Below are positions 1 through 13,808 of a DNA stretch of 64,000 nt, piece by piece. The stretch lies in the NCBI GenBank assembly GCA_040954595.2, contig CM082579.2, positions 248,001-312,000 on the forward strand, given 5' to 3'. The notes below the pieces were generated by a model. The model ran no database searches, was not told the DNA's origin, and saw only the letters and a list, made by a program, of their open reading frames with translations. Position 1 is the stretch's first letter, and the number at the start of each line of letters is the position of its first letter. Source of the DNA: Balanoglossus misakiensis. Taxonomy: Eukaryota; Hemichordata. The position numbers and the translations under genes were made by a program.

Positions 1-3000
1 ATCATGGGTTATAGCTCAGGAAAATCGTCAAAAATCGACGATTTTGCGACCTCGGGAATTTTCGAAATTTGGTGATTTTTTGAAAAAATCATGGGTTATA
101 GCTCAGGAAAATCGTCAAAAATCGACGATTTTGCGACTTCGGGAATTTTCGAAATTTGGTGATTTTTTGAAAAAATCATGGGTTATAGCTCAGGAAAATC
201 GTCAAAAATCGACGATTTTGCGACCTCGGGAATTTTCGAAATTTGGTGATTTTTTGAAAAAATCATGGGTTATAGCTCAGGAAAATCGTCAAAAATCGAC
301 GATTTTGCGACTTCGGGAATTTTCGAAATTTGGTGATTTTTTGAAAAAATCATGGGTTATAGCTCAGGAAAATCGTCAAAAATCGACGATTTTGCGACTT
401 CGGGAATTTTCGAAATTTGGTGATTTTTTGAAAAAATCATGGGTTATAGCTCAGGAAAATCGTCAAAAATCGACGATTTTGCGACTTCGGGAATTTTCGA
501 AATTTGGTGATTTTTTGAAAAAATCATGGGTTATAGCTCAGGAAAATCGTCAAAAATCGACGATTTTGCGACTTCGGGAATTTTCGAAATTTGGTGATTT
601 TTTGAAAAAATCATGGGTTATAGCTCAGGAAAATCGTCAAAAATCGACGATTTTGCGACTTCGGGAATTTTCGAAATTTGGTGATTTTTTGAAAAAATCA
701 TGGGTTATAGCTCAGGAAAATCGTCAAAAATCGACGATTTTGCGACTTCGGGAATTTTCGAAATTTGGTGATTTTTTGAAAAAATCATGGGTTATAGCTC
801 AGGAAAATCGTCAAAAATCGACGATTTTGCGACTTCGGGAATTTTCGAAATTTGGTGATTTTTTGAAAAAATCATGGGTTATAGCTCAGGAAAATCGTCA
901 AAAATCGACGATTTTGCGACTTCGGGAATTTTCGAAATTTGGTGATTTTTTGAAAAAATCATGGGTTATAGCTCAGGAAAATCGTCAAAAATCGACGATT
1001 TTGCGACTTCGGGAATTTTCGAAATTTGGTGATTTTTTGAAAAAATCATGGGTTATAGCTCAGGAAAATCGTCAAAAATCGACGATTTTGCGACTTCGGG
1101 AATTTTCGAAATTTGGTGATTTTTTGAAAAAATCATGGGTTATAGCTCAGGAAAATCGTCAAAAATCGACGATTTTGCGACTTCGGGAATTTTCGAAATT
1201 TGGTGATTTTTTGAAAAAATCATGGGTTATAGCTCAGGAAAATCGTCAAAAATCGACGATTTTGCGACTTCGGGAATTTTCGAAATTTGGTGATTTTTTG
1301 AAAAAATCATGGGTTATAGCTCAGGAAAATCGTCAAAAATCGACGATTTTGCGACTTCGGGAATTTTCGAAATTTGGTGATTTTTTGAAAAAATCATGGG
1401 TTATAGCTCAGGAAAATCGTCAAAAATCGACGATTTTGCGACTTCGGGAATTTTCGAAATTTGGTGATTTTTTGAAAAAATCATGGGTTATAGCTCAGGA
1501 AAATCGTCAAAAATCGACGATTTTGCGACTTCGGGAATTTTCGAAATTTGGTGATTTTTTGAAAAAATCATGGGTTATAGCTCAGGAAAATCGTCAAAAA
1601 TCGACGATTTTGCGACTTCGGGAATTTTCGAAATTTGGTGATTTTTTGAAAAAATCATGGGTTATAGCTCAGGAAAATCGTCAAAAATCGACGATTTTGC
1701 GACTTCGGGAATTTTCGAAATTTGGTGATTTTTTGAAAAAATCATGGGTTATAGCTCAGGAAAATCGTCAAAAATCGACGATTTTGCGACTTCGGGAATT
1801 TTCGAAATTTGGTGATTTTTTGAAAAAATCATGGGTTATAGCTCAGGAAAATCGTCAAAAATCGACGATTTTGCGACTTCGGGAATTTTCGAAATTTGGT
1901 GATTTTTTGAAAAAATCATGGGTTATAGCTCAGGAAAATCGTCAAAAATCGACGATTTTGCGACTTCGGGAATTTTCGAAATTTGGTGATTTTTTGAAAA
2001 AATCATGGGTTATAGCTCAGGAAAATCGTCAAAAATCGACGATTTTGCGACTTCGGGAATTTTCGAAATTTGGTGATTTTTTGAAAAAATCATGGGTTAT
2101 AGCTCAGGAAAATCGTCAAAAATCGACGATTTTGCGACTTCGGGAATTTTCGAAATTTGGTGATTTTTTGAAAAAATCATGGGTTATAGCTCAGGAAAAT
2201 CGTCAAAAATCGACGATTTTGCGACTTCGGGAATTTTCGAAATTTGGTGATTTTTTGAAAAAATCATGGGTTATAGCTCAGGAAAATCGTCAAAAATCGA
2301 CGATTTTGCGACTTCGGGAATTTTCGAAATTTGGTGATTTTTTGAAAAAATCATGGGTTATAGCTCAGGAAAATCGTCAAAAATCGACGATTTTGCGACT
2401 TCGGGAATTTTCGAAATTTGGTGATTTTTTGAAAAAATCATGGGTTATAGCTCAGGAAAATCGTCAAAAATCGACGATTTTGCGACTTCGGGAATTTTCG
2501 AAATTTGGTGATTTTTTGAAAAAATCATGGGTTATAGCTCAGGAAAATCGTCAAAAATCGACGATTTTGCGACTTCGGGAATTTTCGAAATTTGGTGATT
2601 TTTTGAAAAAATCATGGGTTATAGCTCAGGAAAATCGTCAAAAATCGACGATTTTGCGACTTCGGGAATTTTCGAAATTTGGTGATTTTTTGAAAAAATC
2701 ATGGGTTATAGCTCAGGAAAATCGTCAAAAATCGACGATTTTGCGACTTCGGGAATTTTCGAAATTTGGTGATTTTTTGAAAAAATCATGGGTTATAGCT
2801 CAGGAAAATCGTCAAAAATCGACGATTTTGCGACTTCGGGAATTTTCGAAATTTGGTGATTTTTTGAAAAAATCATGGGTTATAGCTCAGGAAAATCGTC
2901 AAAAATCGACGATTTTGCGACTTCGGGAATTTTCGAAATTTGGTGATTTTTTGAAAAAATCATGGGTTATAGCTCAGGAAAATCGTCAAAAATCGACGAT

Positions 3001-6000
3001 TTTGCGACTTCGGGAATTTTCGAAATTTGGTGATTTTTTGAAAAAATCATGGGTTATAGCTCAGGAAAATCGTCAAAAATCGACGATTTTGCGACTTCGG
3101 GAATTTTCGAAATTTGGTGATTTTTTGAAAAAATCATGGGTTATAGCTCAGGAAAATCGTCAAAAATCGACGATTTTGCGACTTCGGGAATTTTCGAAAT
3201 TTGGTGATTTTTTGAAAAAATCATGGGTTATAGCTCAGGAAAATCGTCAAAAATCGACGATTTTGCGACTTCGGGAATTTTCGAAATTTGGTGATTTTTT
3301 GAAAAAATCATGGGTTATAGCTCAGGAAAATCGTCAAAAATCGACGATTTTGCGACTTCGGGAATTTTCGAAATTTGGTGATTTTTTGAAAAAATCATGG
3401 GTTATAGCTCAGGAAAATCGTCAAAAATCGACGATTTTGCGACTTCGGGAATTTTCGAAATTTGGTGATTTTTTGAAAAAATCATGGGTTATAGCTCAGG
3501 AAAATCGTCAAAAATCGACGATTTTGCGACTTCGGGAATTTTCGAAATTTGGTGATTTTTTGAAAAAATCATGGGTTATAGCTCAGGAAAATCGTCAAAA
3601 ATCGACGATTTTGCGACTTCGGGAATTTTCGAAATTTGGTGATTTTTTGAAAAAATCATGGGTTATAGCTCAGGAAAATCGTCAAAAATCGACGATTTTG
3701 CGACTTCGGGAATTTTCGAAATTTGGTGATTTTTTGAAAAAATCATGGGTTATAGCTCAGGAAAATCGTCAAAAATCGACGATTTTGCGACTTCGGGAAT
3801 TTTCGAAATTTGGTGATTTTTTGAAAAAATCATGGGTTATAGCTCAGGAAAATCGTCAAAAATCGACGATTTTGCGACTTCGGGAATTTTCGAAATTTGG
3901 TGATTTTTTGAAAAAATCATGGGTTATAGCTCAGGAAAATCGTCAAAAATCGACGATTTTGCGACTTCGGGAATTTTCGAAATTTGGTGATTTTTTGAAA
4001 AAATCATGGGTTATAGCTCAGGAAAATCGTCAAAAATCGACGATTTTGCGACTTCGGGAATTTTCGAAATTTGGTGATTTTTTGAAAAAATCATGGGTTA
4101 TAGCTCAGGAAAATCGTCAAAAATCGACGATTTTGCGACTTCGGGAATTTTCGAAATTTGGTGATTTTTTGAAAAAATCGTGGGTTATAGCTCAGGAAAA
4201 TCGTCAAAAATCGACGATTTTGCGACTTCGGGAATTTTCGAAATTTGGTGATTTTTTGAAAAAATCATGGGTTATAGCTCAGGAAAATCGTCAAAAATCG
4301 ACGATTTTGCGACTTCGGGAATTTTCGAAATTTGGTGATTTTTTGAAAAAATCATGGGTTATAGCTCAGGAAAATCGTCAAAAATCGACGATTTTGCGAC
4401 TTCGGGAATTTTCGAAATTTGGTGATTTTTTGAAAAAATCATGGGTTATAGCTCAGGAAAATCGTCAAAAATCGACGATTTTGCGACTTCGGGAATTTTC
4501 GAAATTTGGTGATTTTTTGAAAAAATCATGGGTTATAGCTCAGGAAAATCGTCAAAAATCGACGATTTTGCGACTTCGGGAATTTTCGAAATTTGGTGAT
4601 TTTTTGAAAAAATCATGGGTTATAGCTCAGGAAAATCGTCAAAAATCGACGATTTTGCGACTTCGGGAATTTTCGAAATTTGGTGATTTTTTGAAAAAAT
4701 CATGGGTTATAGCTCAGGAAAATCGTCAAAAATCGACGATTTTGCGACTTCGGGAATTTTCGAAATTTGGTGATTTTTTGAAAAAATCATGGGTTATAGC
4801 TCAGGAAAATCGTCAAAAATCGACGATTTTGCGACTTCGGGAATTTTCGAAATTTGGTGATTTTTTGAAAAAATCATGGGTTATAGCTCAGGAAAATCGT
4901 CAAAAATCGACGATTTTGCGACTTCGGGAATTTTCGAAATTTGGTGATTTTTTGAAAAAATCATGGGTTATAGCTCAGGAAAATCGTCAAAAATCGACGA
5001 TTTTGCGACTTCGGGAATTTTCGAAATTTGGTGATTTTTTGAAAAAATCATGGGTTATAGCTCAGGAAAATCGTCAAAAATCGACGATTTTGCGACTTCG
5101 GGAATTTTCGAAATTTGGTGATTTTTTGAAAAAATCATGGGTTATAGCTCAGGAAAATCGTCAAAAATCGACGATTTTGCGACTTCGGGAATTTTCGAAA
5201 TTTGGTGATTTTTTGAAAAAATCATGGGTTATAGCTCAGGAAAATCGTCAAAAATCGACGATTTTGCGACTTCGGGAATTTTCGAAATTTGGTGATTTTT
5301 TGAAAAAATCGTGGGTTATAGCTCAGGAAAATCGTCAAAAATCGACGATTTTGCGACTTCGGGAATTTTCGAAATTTGGTGATTTTTTGAAAAAATCATG
5401 GGTTATAGCTCAGGAAAATCGTCAAAAATCGACGATTTTGCGACTTCGGGAATTTTCGAAATTTGGTGATTTTTTGAAAAAATCATGGGTTATAGCTCAG
5501 GAAAATCGTCAAAAATCGACGATTTTGCGACTTCGGGAATTTTCGAAATTTGGTGATTTTTTGAAAAAATCATGGGTTATAGCTCAGGAAAATCGTCAAA
5601 AATCGACGATTTTGCGACTTCGGGAATTTTCGAAATTTGGTGATTTTTTGAAAAAATCATGGGTTATAGCTCAGGAAAATCGTCAAAAATCGACGATTTT
5701 GCGACTTCGGGAATTTTCGAAATTTGGTGATTTTTTGAAAAAATCATGGGTTATAGCTCAGGAAAATCGTCAAAAATCGACGATTTTGCGACTTCGGGAA
5801 TTTTCGAAATTTGGTGATTTTTTGAAAAAATCATGGGTTATAGCTCAGGAAAATCGTCAAAAATCGACGATTTTGCGACTTCGGGAATTTTCGAAATTTG
5901 GTGATTTTTTGAAAAAATCGTGGGTTATAGCTCAGGAAAATCGTCAAAAATCGACGATTTTGCGACTTCGGGAATTTTCGAAATTTGGTGATTTTTTGAA

Positions 6001-9000
6001 AAAATCGTGGGTTATAGCTCAGGAAAATCGTCAAAAATCGACGATTTTGCGAGTTCGGGAATTTTCGAAATTTGGTGATTTTTTGAAAAAATCGTGGGTT
6101 ATAGCTCAGGAAAATCGTCAAAAATCGACGATTTTGCGAGTTCGGGAATTTTCGAAATTTGGTGATTTTTTGAAAAAATCGTGGGTTATAGCTCAGGAAA
6201 ATCGTCAAAAATCGACGATTTTGCGACTTCGGGAATTTTCGAAATTTGGTGATTTTTTGAAAAAATCGTGGGTTATAGCTCAGGAAAATCGTCAAAAATC
6301 GACGATTTTGCGACTTCGGGAATTTTCGAAATTTGGTGATTTTTTGAAAAAATCGTGGGTTATAGCTCAGGAAAATCGTCAAAAATCGACGATTTTGCGA
6401 CTTCGGGAATTTTCGAAATTTGGTGATTTTTTGAAAAATCGTGGGTTATAGCTCAGGAAAATCGTCAAAAATCGACGATTTTGCGACTTCGGGAATTTTC
6501 GAAATTTGGTGATTTTTGAAAAAATCATGGGTTATAGCTCAGGAAAATCGTCAAAAATCGACGATTTTGCGACTTCGGGAATTTTCGAAATTTGGTGATT
6601 TTTTGAAAAAATCATGGGTTATAGCTCAGGAAAATCGTCAAAATCGACGATTTTGCGACTTCGGGAATTTTCGAAATTTGGTGATTTTTTGAAAAAATCA
6701 TGGGTTATAGCTCAGGAAAATCGTCAAAAATCGACGATTTTGCGACTTCGGGAATTTTCGAAATTTGGTGATTTTTTGAAAAAATCATGGGTTATAGCTC
6801 AGGAAAATCGTCAAAAATCGACGATTTTGCGACTTCGGGAATTTTCGAAATTTGGTGATTTTTTGAAAAAATCATGGGTTATAGCTCAGGAAAATCGTCA
6901 AAAATCGACGATTTTGCGACTTCGGGAATTTTCGAAATTTGGTGATTTTTTGAAAAAATCATGGGTTATAGCTCAGGAAAATCGTCAAAAATCGACGATT
7001 TTGCGACTTCGGGAATTTTCGAAATTTGGTGATTTTTTGAAAAAATCGTGGGTTATAGCTCAGGAAAATCGTCAAAAATCGACGATTTTGCGACTTCGGG
7101 AATTTTCGAAATTTGGTGATTTTTTGAAAAAATCGTGGGTTATAGCTCAGGAAAATCGTCAAAAATCGACGATTTTGCGACTTCGGGAATTTTCGAAATT
7201 TGGTGATTTTTTGAAAAAATCATGGGTTATAGCTCAGGAAAATCGTCAAAAATCGACGATTTTGCGACTTCGGGAATTTTCGAAATTTGGTGATTTTTTT
7301 GAAAAAATCATGGGTTATAGCTCAGGAAATCGTCAAAAATCGACGATTTTGCGACTTCGGGAATTTTCGAAATTTGGTGATTTTTTGAAAAAATCGTGGG
7401 TTATAGCTCAGGAAAATTGTCAAAAATCGACGATTTTGCGACTTCGGGAATTTTCGAAATTTGGTGATTTTTTGAAAAAATCGTGGGTTATAGCTCAGGA
7501 AAATCGTCAAAAATCGACGATTTTGCGAGTTCGGGAATTTTCGAAATTTGGTGATTTTTTGAAAAAATCAGTGGGTTATAGCTCAGGAAAATCGTCAAAA
7601 ATCGACGATTTTGCGAGTTCGGGAATTTTCGAAATTTGGTGATTTTTTGAAAAAATCGTGGGTTATAGCTCAGGAAAATCGTCAAAAATCGACGATTTTG
7701 CGACTTCGGGAATTTTCGAAATTTGGTGATTTTTTGAAAAAATCATGGGTTATAGCTCAGGAAAATCGTCAAAAATCGACGATTTTGCGAGTTCGGGAAT
7801 TTTCGAAATTTGGTGATTTTTGAAAAAATCAGTGGGTTATAGCTCAGGAAAATCGTCAAAAATCGACGATTTTGCGACTTCGGGAATTTTCGAAATTTGG
7901 TGATTTTTTGAAAAAATCATGGGTTATAGCTCAGGAAAATCGTCAAAAATCGACGATTTTGCGACTTCGGGAATTTTCGAAATTTGGTGATTTTTTGAAA
8001 AAATCGTGGGTTATAGCTCAGGAAAATCGTCAAAAATCGACGATTTTGCGACTTCGGGAATTTTCGAAATTTGGTGATTTTTTGAAAAAATCGTGGGTTA
8101 TAGCTCAGGAAAATCGTCAAAAATCGACGATTTTGCGACTTCGGGAATTTTCGAAATTTGGTGATTTTTTGAAAAAATCATGGGTTATAGCTCAGGAAAA
8201 TCGTCAAAAATCGACGATTTTGCGACTTCGGGAATTTTCGAAATTTGGTGATTTTTTGAAAAAATCATGGGTTATAGCTCAGGAAAATCGTCAAAAATCG
8301 ACGATTTTGCGACTTCGGGAATTTTCGAAATTTGGTGATTTTTTGAAAAAATCATGGGTTATAGCTCAGGAAAATCGTCAAAAATCGACGATTTTGCGAC
8401 TTCGGGAATTTTCGAAATTTGGTGATTTTTTGAAAAAATCATGGGTTATAGCTCAGGAAAATCGTCAAAAATCGACGATTTTGCGACTTCGGGAATTTTC
8501 GAAATTTGGTGATTTTTTGAAAAAATCATGGGTTATAGCTCAGGAAAATCGTCAAAAATCGACGATTTTGCGACTTCGGGAATTTTCGAAATTTGGTGAT
8601 TTTTTGAAAAAATCATGGGTTATAGCTCAGGAAAATCGTCAAAAATCGACGATTTTGCGACTTCGGGAATTTTCGAAATTTGGTGATTTTTTGAAAAAAT
8701 CATGGGTTATAGCTCAGGAAAATCGTCAAAAATCGACGATTTTGCGACTTCGGGAATTTTCGAAATTTGGTGATTTTTTGAAAAAATCATGGGTTATAGC
8801 TCAGGAAAATCGTCAAAAATCGACGATTTTGCGACTTCGGGAATTTTCGAAATTTGGTGATTTTTTGAAAAAATCATGGGTTATAGCTCAGGAAAATCGT
8901 CAAAAATCGACGATTTTGCGACTTCGGGAATTTTCGAAATTTGGTGATTTTTTGAAAAAATCATGGGTTATAGCTCAGGAAAATCGTCAAAAATCGACGA

Positions 9001-12000
9001 TTTTGCGACTTCGGGAATTTTCGAAATTTGGTGATTTTTTGAAAAAATCGTGGGTTATAGCTCAGGAAAATCGTCAAAAATCGACGATTTTGCGACTTCG
9101 GGAATTTTCGAAATTTGGTGATTTTTTGAAAAAATCGTGGGTTATAGCTCAGGAAAATCGTCAAAAATCGACGATTTTGCGACTTCGGGAATTTTCGAAA
9201 TTTGGTGATTTTTTGAAAAAATCGTGGGTTATAGCTCAGGAAAATCGTCAAAAATCGACGATTTTGCGACTTCGGGAATTTTCGAAATTTGGTGATTTTT
9301 TGAAAAATCGTGGGTTATAGCTCAGGAAAATCGTCAAAAATCGACGATTTTGCGACTTCGGGAATTTTCGAAATTTGGTGATTTTTTGAAAAAATCGTGG
9401 GTTATAGCTCAGGAAAATCGTCAAAAATCGACGATTTTGCGACTTCGGGAATTTTCGAAATTTGGTGATTTTTTGAAAAAATCGTGGGTTATAGCTCAGG
9501 AAAATCGTCAAAATCGACGATTTTGCGACTTCGGGAATTTTCGAAATTTGGTGATTTTTTGAAAAAATCGTGGGTTATAGCTCAGGAAAATCGTCAAAAA
9601 TCGACGATTTTGCGACTTCGGGAATTTTCGAAATTTGGTGATTTTTTGAAAAATCGTGGGTTATAGCTCAGGAAAATCGTCAAAAATCGACGATTTTGCG
9701 ACTTCGGGAATTTTCGAAATTTGGTGATTTTTTGAAAAAATCGTGGGTTATAGCTCAGGAAAATCGTCAAAAATCGACGATTTTGCGACTTCGGGAATTT
9801 TCGAAATTTGGTGATTTTTTGAAAAAATCATGGGTTATAGCTCAGGAAAATCGTCAAAAATCGACGATTTTGCGACTTCGGGAATTTTCGAAATTTGGTG
9901 ATTTTTTGAAAAAATCATGGGTTATAGCTCAGGAAAATCGTCAAAAATCGACGATTTTGCGACTTCGGGAATTTTCGAAATTTGGTGATTTTTTGAAAAA
10001 ATCATGGGTTATAGCTCAGGAAAATCGTCAAAAATCGACGATTTTGCAACTTCGGGAATTTTCGAAATTTGGTGATTTTTTGAAAAAATCGTGGGTTATA
10101 GCTCAGGAAAATCGTCAAAAATCGACGATTTTGCGACTTCGGGAATTTTCGAAATTTGGTGATTTTTTGAAAAAATCATGGGTTATAGCTCAGGAAAATC
10201 GTCAAAAATCGACGATTTTGCGACTTCGGGAATTTTCGAAATTTGGTGATTTTTTGAAAAAATCATGGGTTATAGCTCAGGAAAATCGTCAAAAATCGAC
10301 GATTTTGCGACTTCGGGAATTTTCGAAATTTGGTGATTTTTTGAAAAAATCATGGGTTATAGCTCAGGAAAATCGTCAAAAATCGACGATTTTGCGACTT
10401 CGGGAATTTTCGAAATTTGGTGATTTTTTGAAAAAATCATGGGTTATAGCTCAGGAAAATCGTCAAAAATCGACGATTTTGCGACTTCGGGAATTTTCGA
10501 AATTTGGTGATTTTTTGAAAAAATCGTGGGTTATAGCTCAGGAAAATCGTCAAAAATCGACGATTTTGCGAGTTCGGGAATTTTCGAAATTTGGTGATTT
10601 TTTGAAAAAATCGTGGGTTATAGCTCAGGAAAATCGTCAAAAATCGACGATTTTGCGACTTCGGGAATTTTCGAAATTTGGTGATTTTTTGAAAAAATCG
10701 TGGGTTATAGCTCAGGAAAATCGTCAAAAATCGACGATTTTGCGACTTCGGGAATTTTCGAAATTTGGTGATTTTTTGAAAAAATCGTGGGTTATAGCTC
10801 AGGAAAATCGTCAAAAATCGACGATTTTGCGACTTCGGGAATTTTCGAAATTTGGTGATTTTTTGAAAAAATCGTGGGTTATAGCTCAGGAAAATCGTCA
10901 AAAATCGACGATTTTGCGACTTCGGGAATTTTCGAAATTTGGTGATTTTTTGAAAAAATCATGGGTTATAGCTCAGGAAAATCGTCAAAAATCGACGATT
11001 TTGCGACTTCGGGAATTTTCGAAATTTGGTGATTTTTTGAAAAAATCGTGGGTTATAGCTCAGGAAAATCGTCAAAAATCGACGATTTTGCGACTTCGGG
11101 AATTTTCGAAATTTGGTGATTTTTTGAAAAAATCGTGGGTTATAGCTCAGGAAAATCGTCAAAAATCGACGATTTTGCGACTTCGGGAATTTTCGAAATT
11201 TGGTGATTTTTTGAAAAAATCATGGGTTATAGCTCAGGAAAATCGTCAAAAATCGACGATTTTGCGACTTCGGGAATTTTCGAAATTTGGTGATTTTTTG
11301 AAAAAATCATGGGTTATAGCTCAGGAAAATCGTCAAAAATCGACGATTTTGCGACTTCGGGAATTTTCGAAATTTGGTGATTTTTTGAAAAAATCATGGG
11401 TTATAGCTCAGGAAAATCGTCAAAAATCGACGATTTTGCGACTTCGGGAATTTTCGAAATTTGGTGATTTTTTGAAAAAATCATGGGTTATAGCTCAGGA
11501 AAATCGTCAAAAATCGACGATTTTGCGACTTCGGGAATTTTCGAAATTTGGTGATTTTTTGAAAAAATCATGGGTTATAGCTCAGGAAAATCGTCAAAAA
11601 TCGACGATTTTGCGACTTCGGGAATTTTCGAAATTTGGTGATTTTTTGAAAAAATCGTGGGTTATAGCTCAGGAAAATCGTCAAAAATCGACGATTTTGC
11701 GACTTCGGGAATTTTCGAAATTTGGTGATTTTTTGAAAAAATCATGGGTTATAGCTCAGGAAAATCGTCAAAAATCGACGATTTTGCGACTTCGGGAATT
11801 TTCGAAATTTGGTGATTTTTTGAAAAAATCATGGGTTATAGCTCAGGAAAATCGTCAAAATCGACGATTTTGCGACTTCGGGAATTTTCGAAATTTGGTG
11901 ATTTTTTGAAAAAATCATGGGTTATAGCTCAGGAAAATCGTCAAAAATCGACGATTTTGCGACTTCGGGAATTTTCGAAATTTGGTGATTTTTTGAAAAA

Positions 12001-13710
12001 ATCATGGGTTATAGCTCAGGAAAATCGTCAAAAATCGACGATTTTGCGACTTCGGGAATTTTCGAAATTTGGTGATTTTTTGAAAAAATCATGGGTTATA
12101 GCTCAGGAAAATCGTCAAAAATCGACGATTTTGCGACTTCGGGAATTTTCGAAATTTGGTGATTTTTTGAAAAAATCATGGGTTATAGCTCAGGAAAATC
12201 GTCAAAAATCGACGATTTTGCGACTTCGGGAATTTTCGAAATTTGGTGATTTTTTGAAAAAATCATGGGTTATAGCTCAGGAAAATCGTCAAAAATCGAC
12301 GATTTTGCGACTTCGGGAATTTTCGAAATTTGGTGATTTTTTGAAAAAATCATGGGTTATAGCTCAGGAAAATCGTCAAAAATCGACGATTTTGCGACTT
12401 CGGGAATTTTCGAAATTTGGTGATTTTTTGAAAAAATCATGGGTTATAGCTCAGGAAAATCGTCAAAAATCGACGATTTTGCGACTTCGGGAATTTTCGA
12501 AATTTGGTGATTTTTTGAAAAAATCATGGGTTATAGCTCAGGAAAATCGTCAAAAATCGACGATTTTGCGACTTCGGGAATTTTCGAAATTTGGTGATTT
12601 TTTGAAAAAATCATGGGTTATAGCTCAGGAAAATCGTCAAAAATCGACGATTTTGCGACTTCGGGAATTTTCGAAATTTGGTGATTTTTTGAAAAAATCA
12701 TGGGTTATAGCTCAGGAAAATCGTCAAAAATCGACGATTTTGCGACTTCGGGAATTTTCGAAATTTGGTGATTTTTTGAAAAAATCATGGGTTATAGCTC
12801 AGGAAAATCGTCAAAAATCGACGATTTTGCGACTTCGGGAATTTTCGAAATTTGGTGATTTTTTGAAAAAATCATGGGTTATAGCTCAGGAAAATCGTCA
12901 AAAATCGACGATTTTGCGACTTCGGGAATTTTCGAAATTTGGTGATTTTTTGAAAAAAATCATGGGTTATAGCTCAGGAAAATCGTCAAAAATCGACGAT
13001 TTTGCGACTTCGGGAATTTTCGAAATTTGGTGATTTTTTGAAAAAATCATGGGTTATAGCTCAGGAAAATCGTCAAAAATCGACGATTTTGCGACTTCGG
13101 GAATTTTCGAAATTTGGTGATTTTTTGAAAAAATCATGGGTTATAGCTCAGGAAAATCGTCAAAAATCGACGATTTTGCGACTTCGGGAATTTTCGAAAT
13201 TTGGTGATTTTTTGAAAAAATCATGGGTTATAGCTCAGGAAAATCGTCAAAAATCGACGATTTTGCGACTTCGGGAATTTTCGAAATTTGGTGATTTTTT
13301 GAAAAAATCATGGGTTATAGCTCAGGAAAATCGTCAAAAATCGACGATTTTGCGACTTCGGGAATTTTCGAAATTTGGTCATTTTTTGAAAAAATCATGG
13401 GTTATAGCTCAGGAAAATCGTCAAAAATCGACGATTTTGCGACTTCGGGAATTTTCGAAATTTCGGGATTTTTTGAAAAAATCATGGGTTATAGCTCAGG
13501 AAAATCGTCAAAAATCGACGATTTTGCGACTTCGGGAATTTTCGAAATTTGGTGATTTTTTGAAAAAATCATGGGTTATAGCTCAGGAAAATCGTCAAAA
13601 ATCGACGATTTTGCGACTTCGGGAATTTTCGAAATTTGGTGATTTTTTGAAAAAAATCATTGGTTATAGCTCATGAAAATCTTCAAAATTCGCAAGTTCG
13701 GGAATTTATT
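1..13710. repeat. 87-bp satellite array, about 157 head-to-tail copies
   Basis: A unit of 87 bp repeats without interruption from base 1, so the left edge lies outside the window. Each unit contains ATCATGGGTTATAGCTCAGG, an inverted repeat (AAAATCGTC, 7-base spacer, GACGATTTT), TTCGGGAATTTTCGAAATTTGG and a T6 run followed by A-rich sequence. Copies from about 300 to 4,178 look identical to me. After that A/G variants (ATCATGGG or ATCGTGGG), C/G variants (GACTTCGGG or GAGTTCGGG) and one-base indels appear, densest at 5,900-11,700; 11,830-13,350 is uniform again. The last copies (13,380, 13,464, 13,656 onward) are increasingly degraded. Because 87 is 29 codons and one plus-strand frame lacks stops, the array holds very long repetitive ORFs; I regard these as by-products of the period, not genes. 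Confidence 0.98.
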
Positions 13711-13739
13711 ATTGTTGACCATTTTCATGAGCTATAACC
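13662..13739. repeat. Inverted repeat closing the satellite array
   Basis: The last degraded direct unit contains GGTTATAGCTCATGAAAAT (13,662-13,680). Its exact reverse complement lies at 13,721-13,739, giving 19-bp perfect arms around a 40-base spacer. The inverted copy carries the same private change (CATGAAAAT where array units have CAGGAAAAT), so it derives from this terminal unit or was converted with it. Beyond it the DNA is single copy. Confidence 0.85.
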
Positions 13740-13808
13740 CATGAAAAACGTCCTGAAATGTCCAAAACACCAAGATTCTCACCCCATAGTTTCTTGCCCT
13801 GTTTAAAG

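Noticed and set aside
44-6451. Giant ORF of 2,135 residues made of a 29-residue repeat, with similar ORFs up to 13,676 on both strands
   Set aside because: The 87-bp period equals 29 codons and one frame lacks stops, so homogenised copies stay open by arithmetic. ORFs run on both strands and break wherever a one-base indel falls, which shows no selection on frame.
1-13710. CRISPR-like regular repeats
   Set aside because: There are no unique spacers; the unit is contiguous and the genome is eukaryotic.
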